Positions 12,006 to 22,930 of a stretch of DNA of 64,000 nucleotides are shown piece by piece (the first letter of the stretch is position 1; each line of letters begins with the position of its first letter). Below the pieces are notes generated by a model. That model was not told where the DNA came from. It ran no database searches and was given only the letters and a program-made list of their open reading frames with translations. Made by a program: the position numbers and the translations under genes. The DNA lies in contig OX365956.1 in the NCBI GenBank assembly GCA_947247005.1, positions 2,487,501-2,551,500 of the forward strand, given 5' to 3'. The DNA is from Spisula solida. Its lineage: Eukaryota > Mollusca > Bivalvia > Venerida > Mactridae.

Positions 12006-13296
12006 CTTATATTATTCTATAATGTTGATATCGAGGATTTATTTACTGGAGTATTTATAGTCCAGAGAATTTAACACGACTCTCGAACTTCTATTAGCAT
12101 AATTTCACAGCTGATTTAGTGACTATATTATAATCCCGGTTGTGTGTATCAACACTAATCTAAAGGACCAATTTTGCACGATTTGCTCGCGGAAATTTAT
12201 ATATTCAACGCAAGGAGTCTGTAATATATTCATGCATATAGGTCAGGATCATGTCAAATTCTCCGTGCTATATACTACTAGTATTTTCTATAAACATACT
12301 TTATTTATTTTACGTAGCCGTCATCAATTTAAGCGGCGTTTTACGAATTTACTTAAATTATTAAAATTGCGATTTATTTCTTATTCATAACCCACCGTGC
12401 GTGCTTTTAGCAAGACTTAGTATTGAATCGTATGTAACATATATCAGCGACTATACTCTTTATGCCCATGATGAAAGCTCTTACCTTTCCTCGCTAATTT
12501 AATTAATTGACAGGGTCAAGAATACAATTAGGTTTACACATATCATCTGTAAATTAACAAAGATCATCCACTGTATTCTTCAACTTTAACTTTTCTATAT
12601 GCAATACTTCGATCCTGATTTATCAACGAGATCAGTAGGCGGTCTCTGTGATTATCGCTAGTCGGCGTAGTTAGTTTGGTATTTTCAAGAGAACACAATG
12701 ACAGAGGGGGTATACACGTATTTTAATTGCTTGTACTTCCAAAAGTAACCGACTTAAGCGTTGATCACTTTGATAGGTATCTATTTAATAGGTACGATAT
12801 TTGAATAACTACCATTCAGCTACATATCAATATAATTGGAAGAATATCACATTTTGACAGCAAAATTACGCCTACGGTTGCTAGGGGTTCTAACAACCTT
12901 ATAACATTATACATAGCAACAAAATTGATGGTAAATTGTGTTATGTCGTATTATAATTATAATGCAATGTAGCTGTTACCGCTATAATATATAAGAACCT
13001 TCCTACTCCAAGAACATGCAACTACTAATAAACTATCCATGTAGCGAAAGAATTTAGGTAGGTTACACGCAAAGTCTATGAAATAATATAGAACTTACCA
13101 TGCGACCGCTGTAGATGATAACATGTCTTGCAACTCTCAACAGCACTCCTGTCTCAATTAGTTATTATATTTTCTTTAATAAAATGTGTCCAATCGTCCA
13201 GCCCGCTATTTTCAATTGAACTACATACCCGCCAAAATGTAATAAACTAAAGGTTTCCGAGTGTGCAGATATGTGTCACGTGACCAACAGCGGACA
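12006..13296. other. no gene recognised
   Basis: AT-rich DNA. An 82-codon frame at 12142-12390 has no family features. Just upstream of 13297, a GC-richer stretch contains CCCGCCAAAA (E2F-like) and TGTCACGTGACC (E-box), which might be a promoter. Confidence 0.3.
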
Positions 13297-13359
13297 ATGC
13301 AGCGAGATAACGAGACCACCGACAGTGATGAGAACACGTTTGCAGTGGCTAACATATTT
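13297..13359 (+). CDS. candidate first coding exon
   Basis: ATG at 13297 opens 21 codons beginning MQRDNETTDSDEN and ends exactly at a consensus donor, ATATTT|GTAAGTATA (GT at 13360). The preceding 100 bp contain E-box (CACGTG) and E2F-like motifs, as in a TATA-less promoter. A possible partner exon lies 2 kb downstream at 15407. The product is unknown. Twenty-one codons are too few to prove coding. Confidence 0.25.
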
Positions 13360-15406
13360 GTAAGTATATTTAAGGCCATTACAATTCACTACTAGATTAT
13401 CATCTTTCTTAAATGGGGGTTTGTTTCAAATATTGATATAAGCCTGTATGCGTGTTATTTAAATTTGAATTGATAATTGTAAACGATGTTTGACTCTCTA
13501 TGTACATCGCTGGTTTCAAATAAAACAAAATGTATGATTAGACGCAGCAGGCCTGAGACGCAGGAAAGTATGACGCGGACAATGATGGTGCTATTTTTTT
13601 AAGTGTGGCCTTAAAAAATAATGTCTGCAGATCTATAACAAATGATAAGCACGCCTCATTTGCATACCAGGTTCCATTGAATTCACGAGAAGTATATACA
13701 TGTATTTATCAAGGTAATGAATTCATTGGAAATAGGATATAGATCTTACGCTGGTTTTATAATACACGTTTACACGTAAGTTATCTTCTTACCAAGATTT
13801 GTAAGATACATATGTATATGTTTTATGTAATTATTTTGGTGTAATTATTTTGTAGTAGATTATATTTATTGAGATGATTTAAATTATCAATGCAAGAATA
13901 ATTATTGTTAAATTGATGTTACCAGTACATGTTTTAATCGCATGCTACAATAGTACAATATATAATATTTTATGTTATTATACAAAATAATTTTAGTTTT
14001 ACAAACTCGGCATACATATTGCATTTGGTAAAATAACACAAAACAGCATTCAGACATAACTAATTTTAATACTAGTATATACATACTCACATACATGCAC
14101 ATTGAGAATAATCTTATGACGCGGGGTTTAAAAAGAATATATTTCGACTGATCGTTACTGATAAAAGGGCGTCCTTTTTAAAAGAAGCAATTTCATAGAA
14201 GTTTCTAAAATTTTGAAACAAGATAAGAAATTCAGACAACATACAATTAATATTAAAATAAAGCAACAAACTTTGGCTGATCGGATGAATCGATTGGCAG
14301 TTTATAGTCAGTCGGTAATTTCCGTTAGTGGTCGTAAAATTTCCGATTTTTAACGATAACTGCCGGTACACGGTACATAAACTGCGTTGTCTCGTGCTAT
14401 CGCATATTAAAATATACCGACGATAGTCAAATTTCGAGAAATGGACCAGAATGCCTAGTTGTCATGTTTTAATTTCAGTATCATGTAATGTTGATATGCA
14501 TATTATGAGGTTCTCGGTACACTATACAGGTTAAAGATGATTTTATATCCCGACGTAAAATAGAATAACGTTAGTATTGTATTTTGTGAAACCTTCACAG
14601 AACATTTCAATGGAAATTTAAGAATTTCTAAAAAATCACCACATTAAAATAGTACAAAAAAATTAACACATATAGTGTTAAATCGGATACAAAAATTTGG
14701 TTAATAATGAATTTATACATTGTTCACGTAGTTATAAAGATACATTTAAGCCATCAGTGCACACTAAAATACATTAAATATCTGAATGTTATCACGTGGT
14801 CAAAGTAGTGAGATGTGTGGTCAATATCGAAGGGATTTTAGCGCAAAAAATCACACATTTCCGTGATTTACTACGGCATTTTAATATTCAAGAATATAGA
14901 AATTCAAAGCTGCAAATAAAATCCACAAGAAAATTCATTCTCGAGAAGTTTTCTTTCATACAATGTCATGTCACGTGTTTCAGTAAACTGTTGATTTCTA
15001 CATATTACATGTATAGTGATAAAGATCAGGGACAAACACTAGTGGTCACCTAAATCATGATCAACAGACGCTTTCGAAATTACAGGTGTGAAAGCGTCAG
15101 GCTGATTTAGATCAAACTGTAATCAGAGCCTAAAGCTAGGGTTAGGGTTATTATTTATTGTACTCGCTTTCGCAATATGTAATAAGCCGAGACCAATATC
15201 ACAAATTATAGATCAATAGCCCAATATTTTTAGTAATATTTAAGGATGTATAACTAACTCCGAGACCAATATGGAAAGTACATCCCCTGTGCCGGTGGAT
15301 CTGGGCATGCAACTTGTTATTAAACTACATGTAAATACTTGCTTGGAAGTTTTATTTCAGGTTACGTTGTACATGCACATTATGCATTTTATTCATATAA
15401 TTTCAG

Positions 15407-15511
15407 AGATGGCATACAATGGGTGATGCGCTGGATGGTCATTTTAAAAATTCACAGGGCTGTGTGGATGAAATCTGAGTTTCTGAGAACTTAGAAAAAC
15501 TCCGCAAATCA
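15407..15511 (+). CDS. candidate downstream exon of the 13.3-kb transcript
   Basis: An acceptor ATTCATATAATTTCAG precedes 15407 and a strong donor GTATGT follows 15511. Spliced in phase 0 to the 13297 exon, the frame stays open for 23 codons (RWHTMGDALDGHFK and onward) and stops at TGA near 15476. The result would be a ~44-residue peptide with a spliced 3' UTR. A further acceptor at ~15570 and AATAAA near 15613 could end the transcript. This could equally be a non-coding spliced RNA or chance. Confidence 0.2.
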
Positions 15512-16061
15512 GTATGTATCATACTTACCGCGAGGTTGTTTAATCTGAATATTTTTTATTTAATATAGCATGGGTTTACCAGCGTCGAGTAAATGTCATT
15601 TATTCTCATAAATAAAAAATGTTAAAGTATGTTTACGACTTCCGATTTACACAGACATAGAGTGTAGCTCATAAAACCCAATAACTGTAATAAATAAATA
15701 TTTATTGTATATATTTAGTTTCCAAAAGTCAGGCTAATTTGAAATCTTAGGTGACACTCAAGCCTGATTATTACGACTGATAACGCCATAGTTGTAGCGT
15801 AATATACGCAGCGGGTGTCTGTCTAGTCTTGTTATATGATGTAAATGATACATTTTGTAAATATGAAAACAATGACCCCACATTTTGATGAAATGCAATC
15901 TTACATAATTTGATTGTTCTCTTTGTCGGCATTATACATCATAACATGTACTAGGAAAAAACCCGTTAGTTTTTCGGAATTTCCGGATTAATTGTTCGAG
16001 ATATTCTGAATTGAAACAGATATTGTCATAGTGCAGAATAATAATTGATGTGTTGGTTAAT
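15512..16061. other. no gene recognised
   Basis: AT-rich DNA up to the first palindrome of the right arm. An AATAAATAAATATTTATTG stretch lies at 15691-15708. Confidence 0.4.
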
Positions 16062-17867
16062 TTTCTCTTAGAACGTTCTAAGAGATGTGTTTAATTTCGC
16101 TTAAAACGTTTTATAATTAAGACCAGTTTCGTTTAATTTTGGTCAATTTTTATATGGGGTAATCAATGTATTAGTCATTTTTTTACAAGTTTTGTAATGA
16201 AGTAGAATTTTGATCAATATTCTTTTAGAACGTTCTAAGAGATTCGACCATTTTCTTTGAGAATGTAAAAATGCATAGGTCAATATCTCTTAGAACGTTT
16301 TAAGAGAATTGTCAAATTTATGTTACATGTTTTGTAATGAAGTAGAATTGTGTTCAATATTCTCTCAGAACGTTCTAAGAGATTCACCCATTTATTTGAG
16401 AATGTAAAAAAATTATTCATCAATTTCTCTTAGAACGTTCTAAGAGATTTGCTAAATTTCTGTTAAAACGTTTCGTAATGAAGTAGAATTTTGTTACATA
16501 TTCTCTTAGAACGTTCTAAGAGATTCGGCCATTTTCTTTAAGAATGTAAAATTGCATAGGTCAATTTCTCTTAGAACGTTCTAAGAGATTCACCCATTCA
16601 CTTTGAGAATGTAAAAAATTGATTCATCAATTTCTCTTAGAACGTTCTAAGAGATTTGCTAAATTTCTGTTAAAACGTTTCGTAATGAAGTAGAATTTTG
16701 TTAAATATTCTCTTAGAACGTTCTAAGAGATTCGGTCATTTTCTTTAAGAATGTAAAATTGCATAGGTCAATTTCTCTTAGAACGTTCTAAGAGAATTGT
16801 CAAATTTCTGTTACATGTTTTGTAATGAAGTAGAATTTTGTTCAAGATTCTCTTAGAACGTTCTAAGAGATTCACCCATTTACTGTGAGAATGTAACACA
16901 TTGATTCATCAATTTCTCTTAGAACGTTCTAAGAGATTTGCTAAATTTCTGTTAAAACGTTTCGTAATGAAGTCGAATTTTGTTCAATATTCTCTTAGAA
17001 CGTTCTAAGAGATTCGGCCATTTTCTATAATAATGTAAAATTGCATACGTCAATTTCTCTTAGAACGTTCTAAGAGATTTGTTTAATTTCGCTTAAAACG
17101 TTTTATAAATAAGACCAGTTTCGTTTAATTTTCTCTTAGAATGTTCTAACAGATTTGCTGAATTCGTCTTAAAACGTTTCATAATAAAAAAAATTGTATA
17201 GGTTTCTCTTAGAACGTTCTAAGAGACTCAGCAATTTTCTTTGAGGATAAAAAATGCATCGGTCAATTCTTTGAGAATGTTATAAAATATAAATGTATGG
17301 GTGAATTTTCTCTTAGAACGTTCTAAGAGATTCGTTGAATTTCTCTTAAAACGGTCTATACTCGAGACAATTTGTTTTAATTTTCTGTTAGAACGTTCTA
17401 AGAGATTTGGCGGAGAATGTATAAATGCATTGGTCAATTTCTCTTAGAATGTTCTAAGAGATTTGTTAAATTTCTGTTAAAAGTTTGGTAATGTAGTAGA
17501 ATCTTGTTCAATATTTTCTTAGAACGTTGTAAGAGATTCGCCCATTTTCTATGAGAATGTTAAAAATGTATTGGTCACTTTTCTCTTAGAACGTTCTAAG
17601 AGATTTGTTGAATTTCTCTTAATACGGTTTATACTCAAGACAAATTTTGTTAAATTATCTTAGAACGTTCTAAGATTCATGCATGTTATACTATTTTTGC
17701 TTGTCATTTCATGTTATATTTTGCAAAATATATTGAAAATAAATATAGTTATAAAAATATCGTGTTCAATTTCTCTTTTATATTGCATTTTAAACTGCGA
17801 ATTTCGCTAATTTGCTTTATAAAATTGAGCACTCTGGATAAATGCTGTTTTTTGAATACAACGTGTT
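16062..17867. repeat. right arm: palindrome array plus inverted terminal repeat
   Basis: About 22 copies of the palindrome (core CTTAGAACGTTCTAAG) lie between 16069 and 17680, with spacers that are the reverse complement of the left-arm spacers (GTTAAAACGTTTCGTAATGAAGT, TTCTTTRAGAATGTAAAA). The inverted 175-bp terminus follows at 17700-17867. Adjacent units are locally more homogeneous here than on the left, which suggests recent array expansion or conversion. Confidence 0.9.
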
Positions 17868-18783
17868 CTGGGTGGTTTTATCTACATTTATACATTATGA
17901 ATTTAGTTTATACTAATTTATTTAAGGACGTTTAGGACCTTTCTCCGACGTCATCCGCAAAAAATCGACTTTTCGCCGAATCTAATGAAAATCTCCAGAG
18001 GTATGCTTTAACATGCTCTTCGTTTTATGTCGTTTTTATTTTTTTAAAATATCGCGTCGTTTCCTAGCAACGCGACGTTATGTACACGCAGCGTTAAATT
18101 GAGGTTTTAAGCGTATTTCTCCGTCAAATTAAGGTCTACGTTAATTTTAAAACTCTATATGCTAGCCCTTCATCCGTTGAGTACGCATACATAAAATTTA
18201 TAGTGGTTGTGCCGAACAATTTAACAACACAAGAGGTTTAACATCGAAAGTTGACCAGTATTTTACGCCGTATTTGCGACAACCTACTCACTTTAGGCCG
18301 CTATTTGGTCAACAAAGAGTGATTCAATCAACTAATGAATTACACAGTGATGATGCGGTAATTCTAATAAACAGACTCAAACAATAAAAAAGGGGGGTCA
18401 TCTCGCATTATTTTCGACAAAATTGATTAACAGTGAAAAGCGGACATGCGTAAAACGCATAACGTCGCACGACGTTACGCGGAGTACGTCCGTAAGAAAA
18501 GTATGTATGACTCTCTGCTTAACAATCAATTAATTCTATTTAATCGTGGTAATATTTGTAACAATATTTCTCACAATATTGTTATGGTTTTATTATTATT
18601 TACAATGTGTATTTATTGTATCGATGTATTTTTCATTTTTATTATGAACACAAACTCATTATAAATATACAGTAATATACAATTTTAACAATTCACAAAG
18701 CACGGAACAAAAGGGTACACTTTTCGTCACTTACTAATGTTGTTTCAAATTAGCTTATGTATTAGCTAATACATTGCTTGAAG

Positions 18784-18975
18784 TTATTTCGCTAATACCA
18801 GTGGCTTCTTTATTCCTATTGTCTTAAGAATTTGATACAAACCATCTTGACCAGATCTCTGGAAAATCTTTTCCAGATTAGTAAATGCAAGTCCACTGCC
18901 AGCGATTAACTTTCCATCCGTTTTTGTATACTTATGCAACACACCGTGGTTATTCAGTAACTCTATAGAATAAGC
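18784..18975 (-). pseudogene. protein-coding fragment inside the TIR element
   Basis: The minus-strand frame ends at TAA (18784). Its last ~60 codons, including ELLNNHGVLHKYTKTDGK and LAFTNLEKIFQRSGQDGLYQ, look like genuine protein, with a mixed amphipathic composition unlike neighbouring chance frames. The pattern G-S/A-G-L-x-x-x-x-L-x-x-x-F-x-R-x-G-x-x-G-L is reminiscent of exonuclease-like C-termini carried by some mollusc genes and transposons, but that is only a faint memory match. Upstream, at ~18975, the frame runs into the internal TIR piece, so the coding part is truncated there. Probably a captured 3' exon or transposon ORF relic. Confidence 0.3.
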
Positions 18976-19540
18976 TGAGACGATAAAAAGGGGGTGATCT
19001 CGCATATTTTCGACGAAATTGAATTTCAGTATCAAAACGGACTTACGGAAAAACGTTACGTCGCGCATCGTAACGCGGTGTGTAGGTCCGTTCTATTGAC
19101 AGGCGTGCGTTCTATTTACAATATTTACATGTTAAGAATAAAATTCACGCATTTCACCTGCATCAGTTCACTTATCAAATCATATAGCTTTGTTCAAAGC
19201 AAACTCTGTCACTACATAAAAATTCGATTTGAGTGTGGTACTGAGTTTCTCAATAACTGAACTAGATCTACATGTTCTATCAGTACTGTGGTTTTATTAT
19301 TCTTCACAATGCGTCTTTACTGGTACTTTTATTATGAACACAACGACGACTGTGTTATGTATTTGAATTATCTAAAAATCCACTCAGGATACTCGATCGG
19401 ACATTAAATATACAGACTATGAACTTAAGTCTTCTAAACTAATTATTACGTCCCTTTAATATAATGATAACTTAAATGTGTATACATCGTTTCCTTGCAG
19501 ACATACATAGTTGTAATGTAAATAATAATAACGTTTAGTA

Positions 19541-19803
19541 TACAAGTAAACTTTTTGTGTACAAAAATTTGGAAAGTTAGTACCGCACTTGTCTAGAAAT
19601 ATTGCCTCTAACCAAGCTTATTTATTTGGTTTAACTGTTACACAACAGGGTTGACTCCTGTTTGAAGCTGGATACAAGTAAACTTTTTGTGTTTGGAAAG
19701 TTAGTACCGCACTTGTCTAGAAATATTGCCTCTAACCAAGCTTATATATTTGGTTTAACTGTTACACAACAGGGTTGACTCCTGTTTGAAGCTGGATAAA
19801 AAC
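19541..19803. repeat. two-copy tandem duplication, 132 bp
   Basis: TACAAGTAAACTTTTTGTG occurs at 19541 and 19673, and the following ~115 bp through CTCCTGTTTGAAGCTGGATA are nearly identical. The only notable difference is a small insertion (TACAAAAAT) in the first copy. Confidence 0.95.
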
Positions 19804-21534
19804 TGATGCGGCCGGTAGGTGAACCACTAGCAAATTAAAAGAAAGTGTTACAAAATATATAGGAAATGTGGTTACATGTATTTCGTGATAATATAAATTG
19901 ATGTACATCTAAATATATTTGAGCCGCTATTAGATCCGTTATTGTATGTCTCGGCCTGTTTAACTTCACACTTTTCGTTTGACAGGACGACAACGCTTTT
20001 TTTCAGGAATTTTTGTAACGTTACTGTTTTCACATTATTTTCACATTATTTAATTCGATATTCACGGTTTAAGTTGACATTTTGGCTTATGTGCCTTAGT
20101 TTGAGTACACATCTAACATGACGTAACAATAGCGGGGAAATACAGCCCTGTGTATACCCGTGAGGTAATTATTATGTCAGGGGCATTTTGCGGGGTTTAC
20201 CATCTGTATGACCACCGGGACCAATTGCCAGGCGCATCAGAAAAGTGATTCGGCCACTTTTCGAATTTAATGTAGTGCTATTATGTTGCTGTTTAGTGAG
20301 TTTGTGGAAAAGTCTTACATATGCATCTGTGTTATATTTTCTATTTGTTACCTTTAAGCATGCATGACCACCTATACAGTCCTAGTAATACTGTTTACAA
20401 AACCATGCTTAATTTTGATAATGCAAGTTCTTTAATAAATCAATTTGACTATGCATTAATAATTTTATCTGTTTAAAAAGGTTTGTAAATGTAACACAAT
20501 GTGTCGGCGTTTTGGGCTACTTTCGACCATTTATTGAAAATATAAGTACATACAAAAGTATGTTCGTCGGCATTTATTATATTAAACATTTTAACCCCAG
20601 GGACTGCAACACTTTGTCCCGACCCCCCCCCCCACTGTGCGTACAAAATAGACAGTTCGTCAAAATGTTAAGCACAATATTCTTTGTGAGAGGTAGTAGG
20701 TGTTTTAAACAGTGTTTGCTAGGAGCAAGTTCATATCTCTTTATTAATAGGAAAATGTATAAGTAAGAGTACATATATATCACTAGAAATCATAATTCCT
20801 ACACTTTTAGGGGTATATTGTAAATCTCTTCTTGCATTCAGCATAAGGAAATGTGTTCTTATGTTTTTTTCTTTATTAGAACAAGGTACCAATGCGCCAG
20901 AGACACCATCAGACCATGACGCTGACGTAGCTATATTGCTCGTAACGTCGTGTGACGACGTTACGCTTTTTACGTATGTCCGCTTTTCACTAAAATTCAA
21001 TTTTGTCGAAAATAATGCGAGATGACCCCCATTTTTTATTGTTTGTGCTTATTCTGTAGGATTACCGCATAACCACGGTATGTTTCATTAGTTGATTGAA
21101 TCACTTTTTATTGACCAAATTGTGCCCTGAAGTAAGTAGGATGTCGCAAATACGCAGTAAAATACAGGTAAATTTTCGAAATAAAACTTTTTCGTTGCAA
21201 AATTGTATGTCGCAACCGCTACAAATTTTACATATACGTATTCAACGGATGAAGGACTTACAAATAGAAATTTGACAATTATTGTAGACCTTAATTTGAC
21301 GGAGAAATACGCTTAAAACCTCAATTTTACGCTGCGTGTACATAACGTCGTGTTGCTAGGAAACGAAGCGATATTTAAAAAAAATAAAAACGGCATAAAA
21401 CGAAGAGCATGTTAAAGCATACCTCTGGAGATTTTCATTAGATTCGGCGAAAAGTCGATTTTTTGCCGATGACGTCGGAGAAAGGTCCTAAACGTCCTTA
21501 AGGCCGATTGTGAAACAAGTATTTTCAAATTATA

Positions 21535-21715
21535 TTAATCACTCTCGACACCTCATTCCTAATGTTATCCATCGCCACGAGGTTATGAGAGAAGGGAAGC
21601 CAGTTTCCCTATTATGCTGAGAGTCTAGCAAGGGAATTTCTGGTACCATTTTTATTTTGTATTTGGTATGATGCGGCCAGGGATCGAACATTCAGAATTT
21701 GGTGTTATAATAGTA
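21535..21715 (-). mobile_element. SINE fragment
   Basis: On the minus strand a B-box-like GTTCGATCCC lies at ~21675-21690. The body (TTGCTAGACTCTCAGCATAAT and onward) is also found in the SINE at 60826-61000. The A-box end is not recognisable. Confidence 0.5.
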
Positions 21716-22766
21716 TGTGTGTTTTTATTATTTATTTCTTAAATTATTATTACAAACAGCCATTATTATATAGTAGGATAACTAGTATAAGGAGATTATA
21801 TATAATATATAAGTATTGTAAATGCGAACATATCACATTTAATTGGTGTATATATGCAATTTACACTCAACAAAACTTTTAAGTACACATGTGTTTATTT
21901 ACCCGTAGCTCGGTCAATGCGTGTTTGATCTTTCTGAAATTGTCAACGTATGAAGTTTGAATGTGTGGAATTACAATGCGATTGATGTTTTTAACATCTG
22001 ATTACAATTGTCATAAACAGAATAAACAAATCACGACATCAGCAGAATCTAAAGTCACACATTTTTGCCGTGTGTTCATCGGGCGATCGTCAGGTTTCTA
22101 ATGCAGATATGTTGCTGCTTTGTTAATAAAGTTTGTTTCTTATCATGGAGACAGAAATAAAGATAATAATGCGAAGAACAAAGGAAACTTTAGGTTTAGA
22201 AATACCACCTTTACATTAAAAATGCAATTTCTGACAGGGTTAATTCCCCTGGACCATAACTATAAAAACCTATTATTAAAAGTGAATAACCACCATATTG
22301 TTGAGTGAAAAATCGAATTATTTTGTATTTTTTAAACTTGTCGATATATCTATAATTCTAATTTACCATACGTAAAAATAATTTGCACCTGTCCGGGTCA
22401 ATATTTCGGTAATTTTACGGTTTTTGATGTTTCATGGTTCAATGAACCGCTGTACATGTATTTCATTTTGAAGAGAAATCTTTATTTATCTAATGCTGTG
22501 ATAGTCAATACCGTGTACACAAAATTTCATGCAAAATATAAATAAAATGTTATACATGTAACGGAAAAACCAAGTGTGTACTTATAAGTTTTGCTGAGTG
22601 TATTTGTACAAATATGTGTTTAAATTGAAAAGAAAGCCAAAGTAAAAGACTGAAAAATACAGGATATGCAATCATCAGTTTATCATACATGTAACCAAAT
22701 AACTGGACAGACCGGTACAGAATTATGGATGAACCAAGAAAACAGACAAATGAATTGCCTTGGTCT

Positions 22767-22930
22767 AAGTCAGACTGGGGAGGCAGTACTCAACTTAACC
22801 AGCCGAGGTCAGAAAACATAAAAAAGTAAATGATCCGCTCATGTCCAAGCTATCGAAATGCTGAATGAACTAGCTTCAGCAATCAAAAAGCTGAATGCCC
22901 AAGATGAATGACCCAGTTCTAAACCTTATA
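22767..22930 (-). mobile_element. retroelement 3'-end fragment
   Basis: On the minus strand it matches the 3' end of the RT-bearing retroelement at 39.5-39.97 kb (GTTGAGTRCTGCCTCCCC and CTGACTTA). It is a short 5'-truncated remnant, carried over in both duplication copies (48051-48215). Confidence 0.6.

Larger units (their letters stand above)
8276..17867. mobile_element. foldback-type element with palindrome-array arms
   Basis: The first ~175 bp (from AACACGTTGTATTCAAAAAA) recur almost exactly, inverted, at 17700-17867. On both sides this terminal sequence is followed inward by an array of a 22-bp perfect palindrome. Drosophila FB and sea urchin TU foldback elements are known for long inverted termini built of subrepeats, and that is the closest known architecture. 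The ~6.2-kb centre carries a MITE (10599-11607), a SINE (11690-12005) and unassigned DNA. I see no transposase in it. No target duplication is visible at 8276/17867, so the exact ends are inferred from where the arms stop matching. Confidence 0.6.
17936..21497. mobile_element. TTAA-flanked element with ~565-bp TIRs
   Basis: The termini are GGACGTTTAGGACCTTTCTC at 17936 and its inverse GAGAAAGGTCCTAAACGTCC ending at 21497, each bordered by TTAA. Inverted similarity extends ~565 bp inward on both sides (to ~18500 and from ~20935) with gaps. Conserved landmarks include CTCCAGAGGTATGCTTTAACA and TCTCGCATTATTTTCGAC. An extra internal piece of the same TIR occurs at ~18975-19090. TTAA targets fit piggyBac, while GG-starting ends with a TWA core fit PIF/Harbinger. 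No intact transposase is visible, so it looks non-autonomous or gutted. Confidence 0.65.

Noticed and set aside
15134..15150. Interstitial telomere repeat (TTAGGG)n
   Set aside because: Only about two units (CTAGGGTTAGGGTTA), well within chance for AT-rich DNA.
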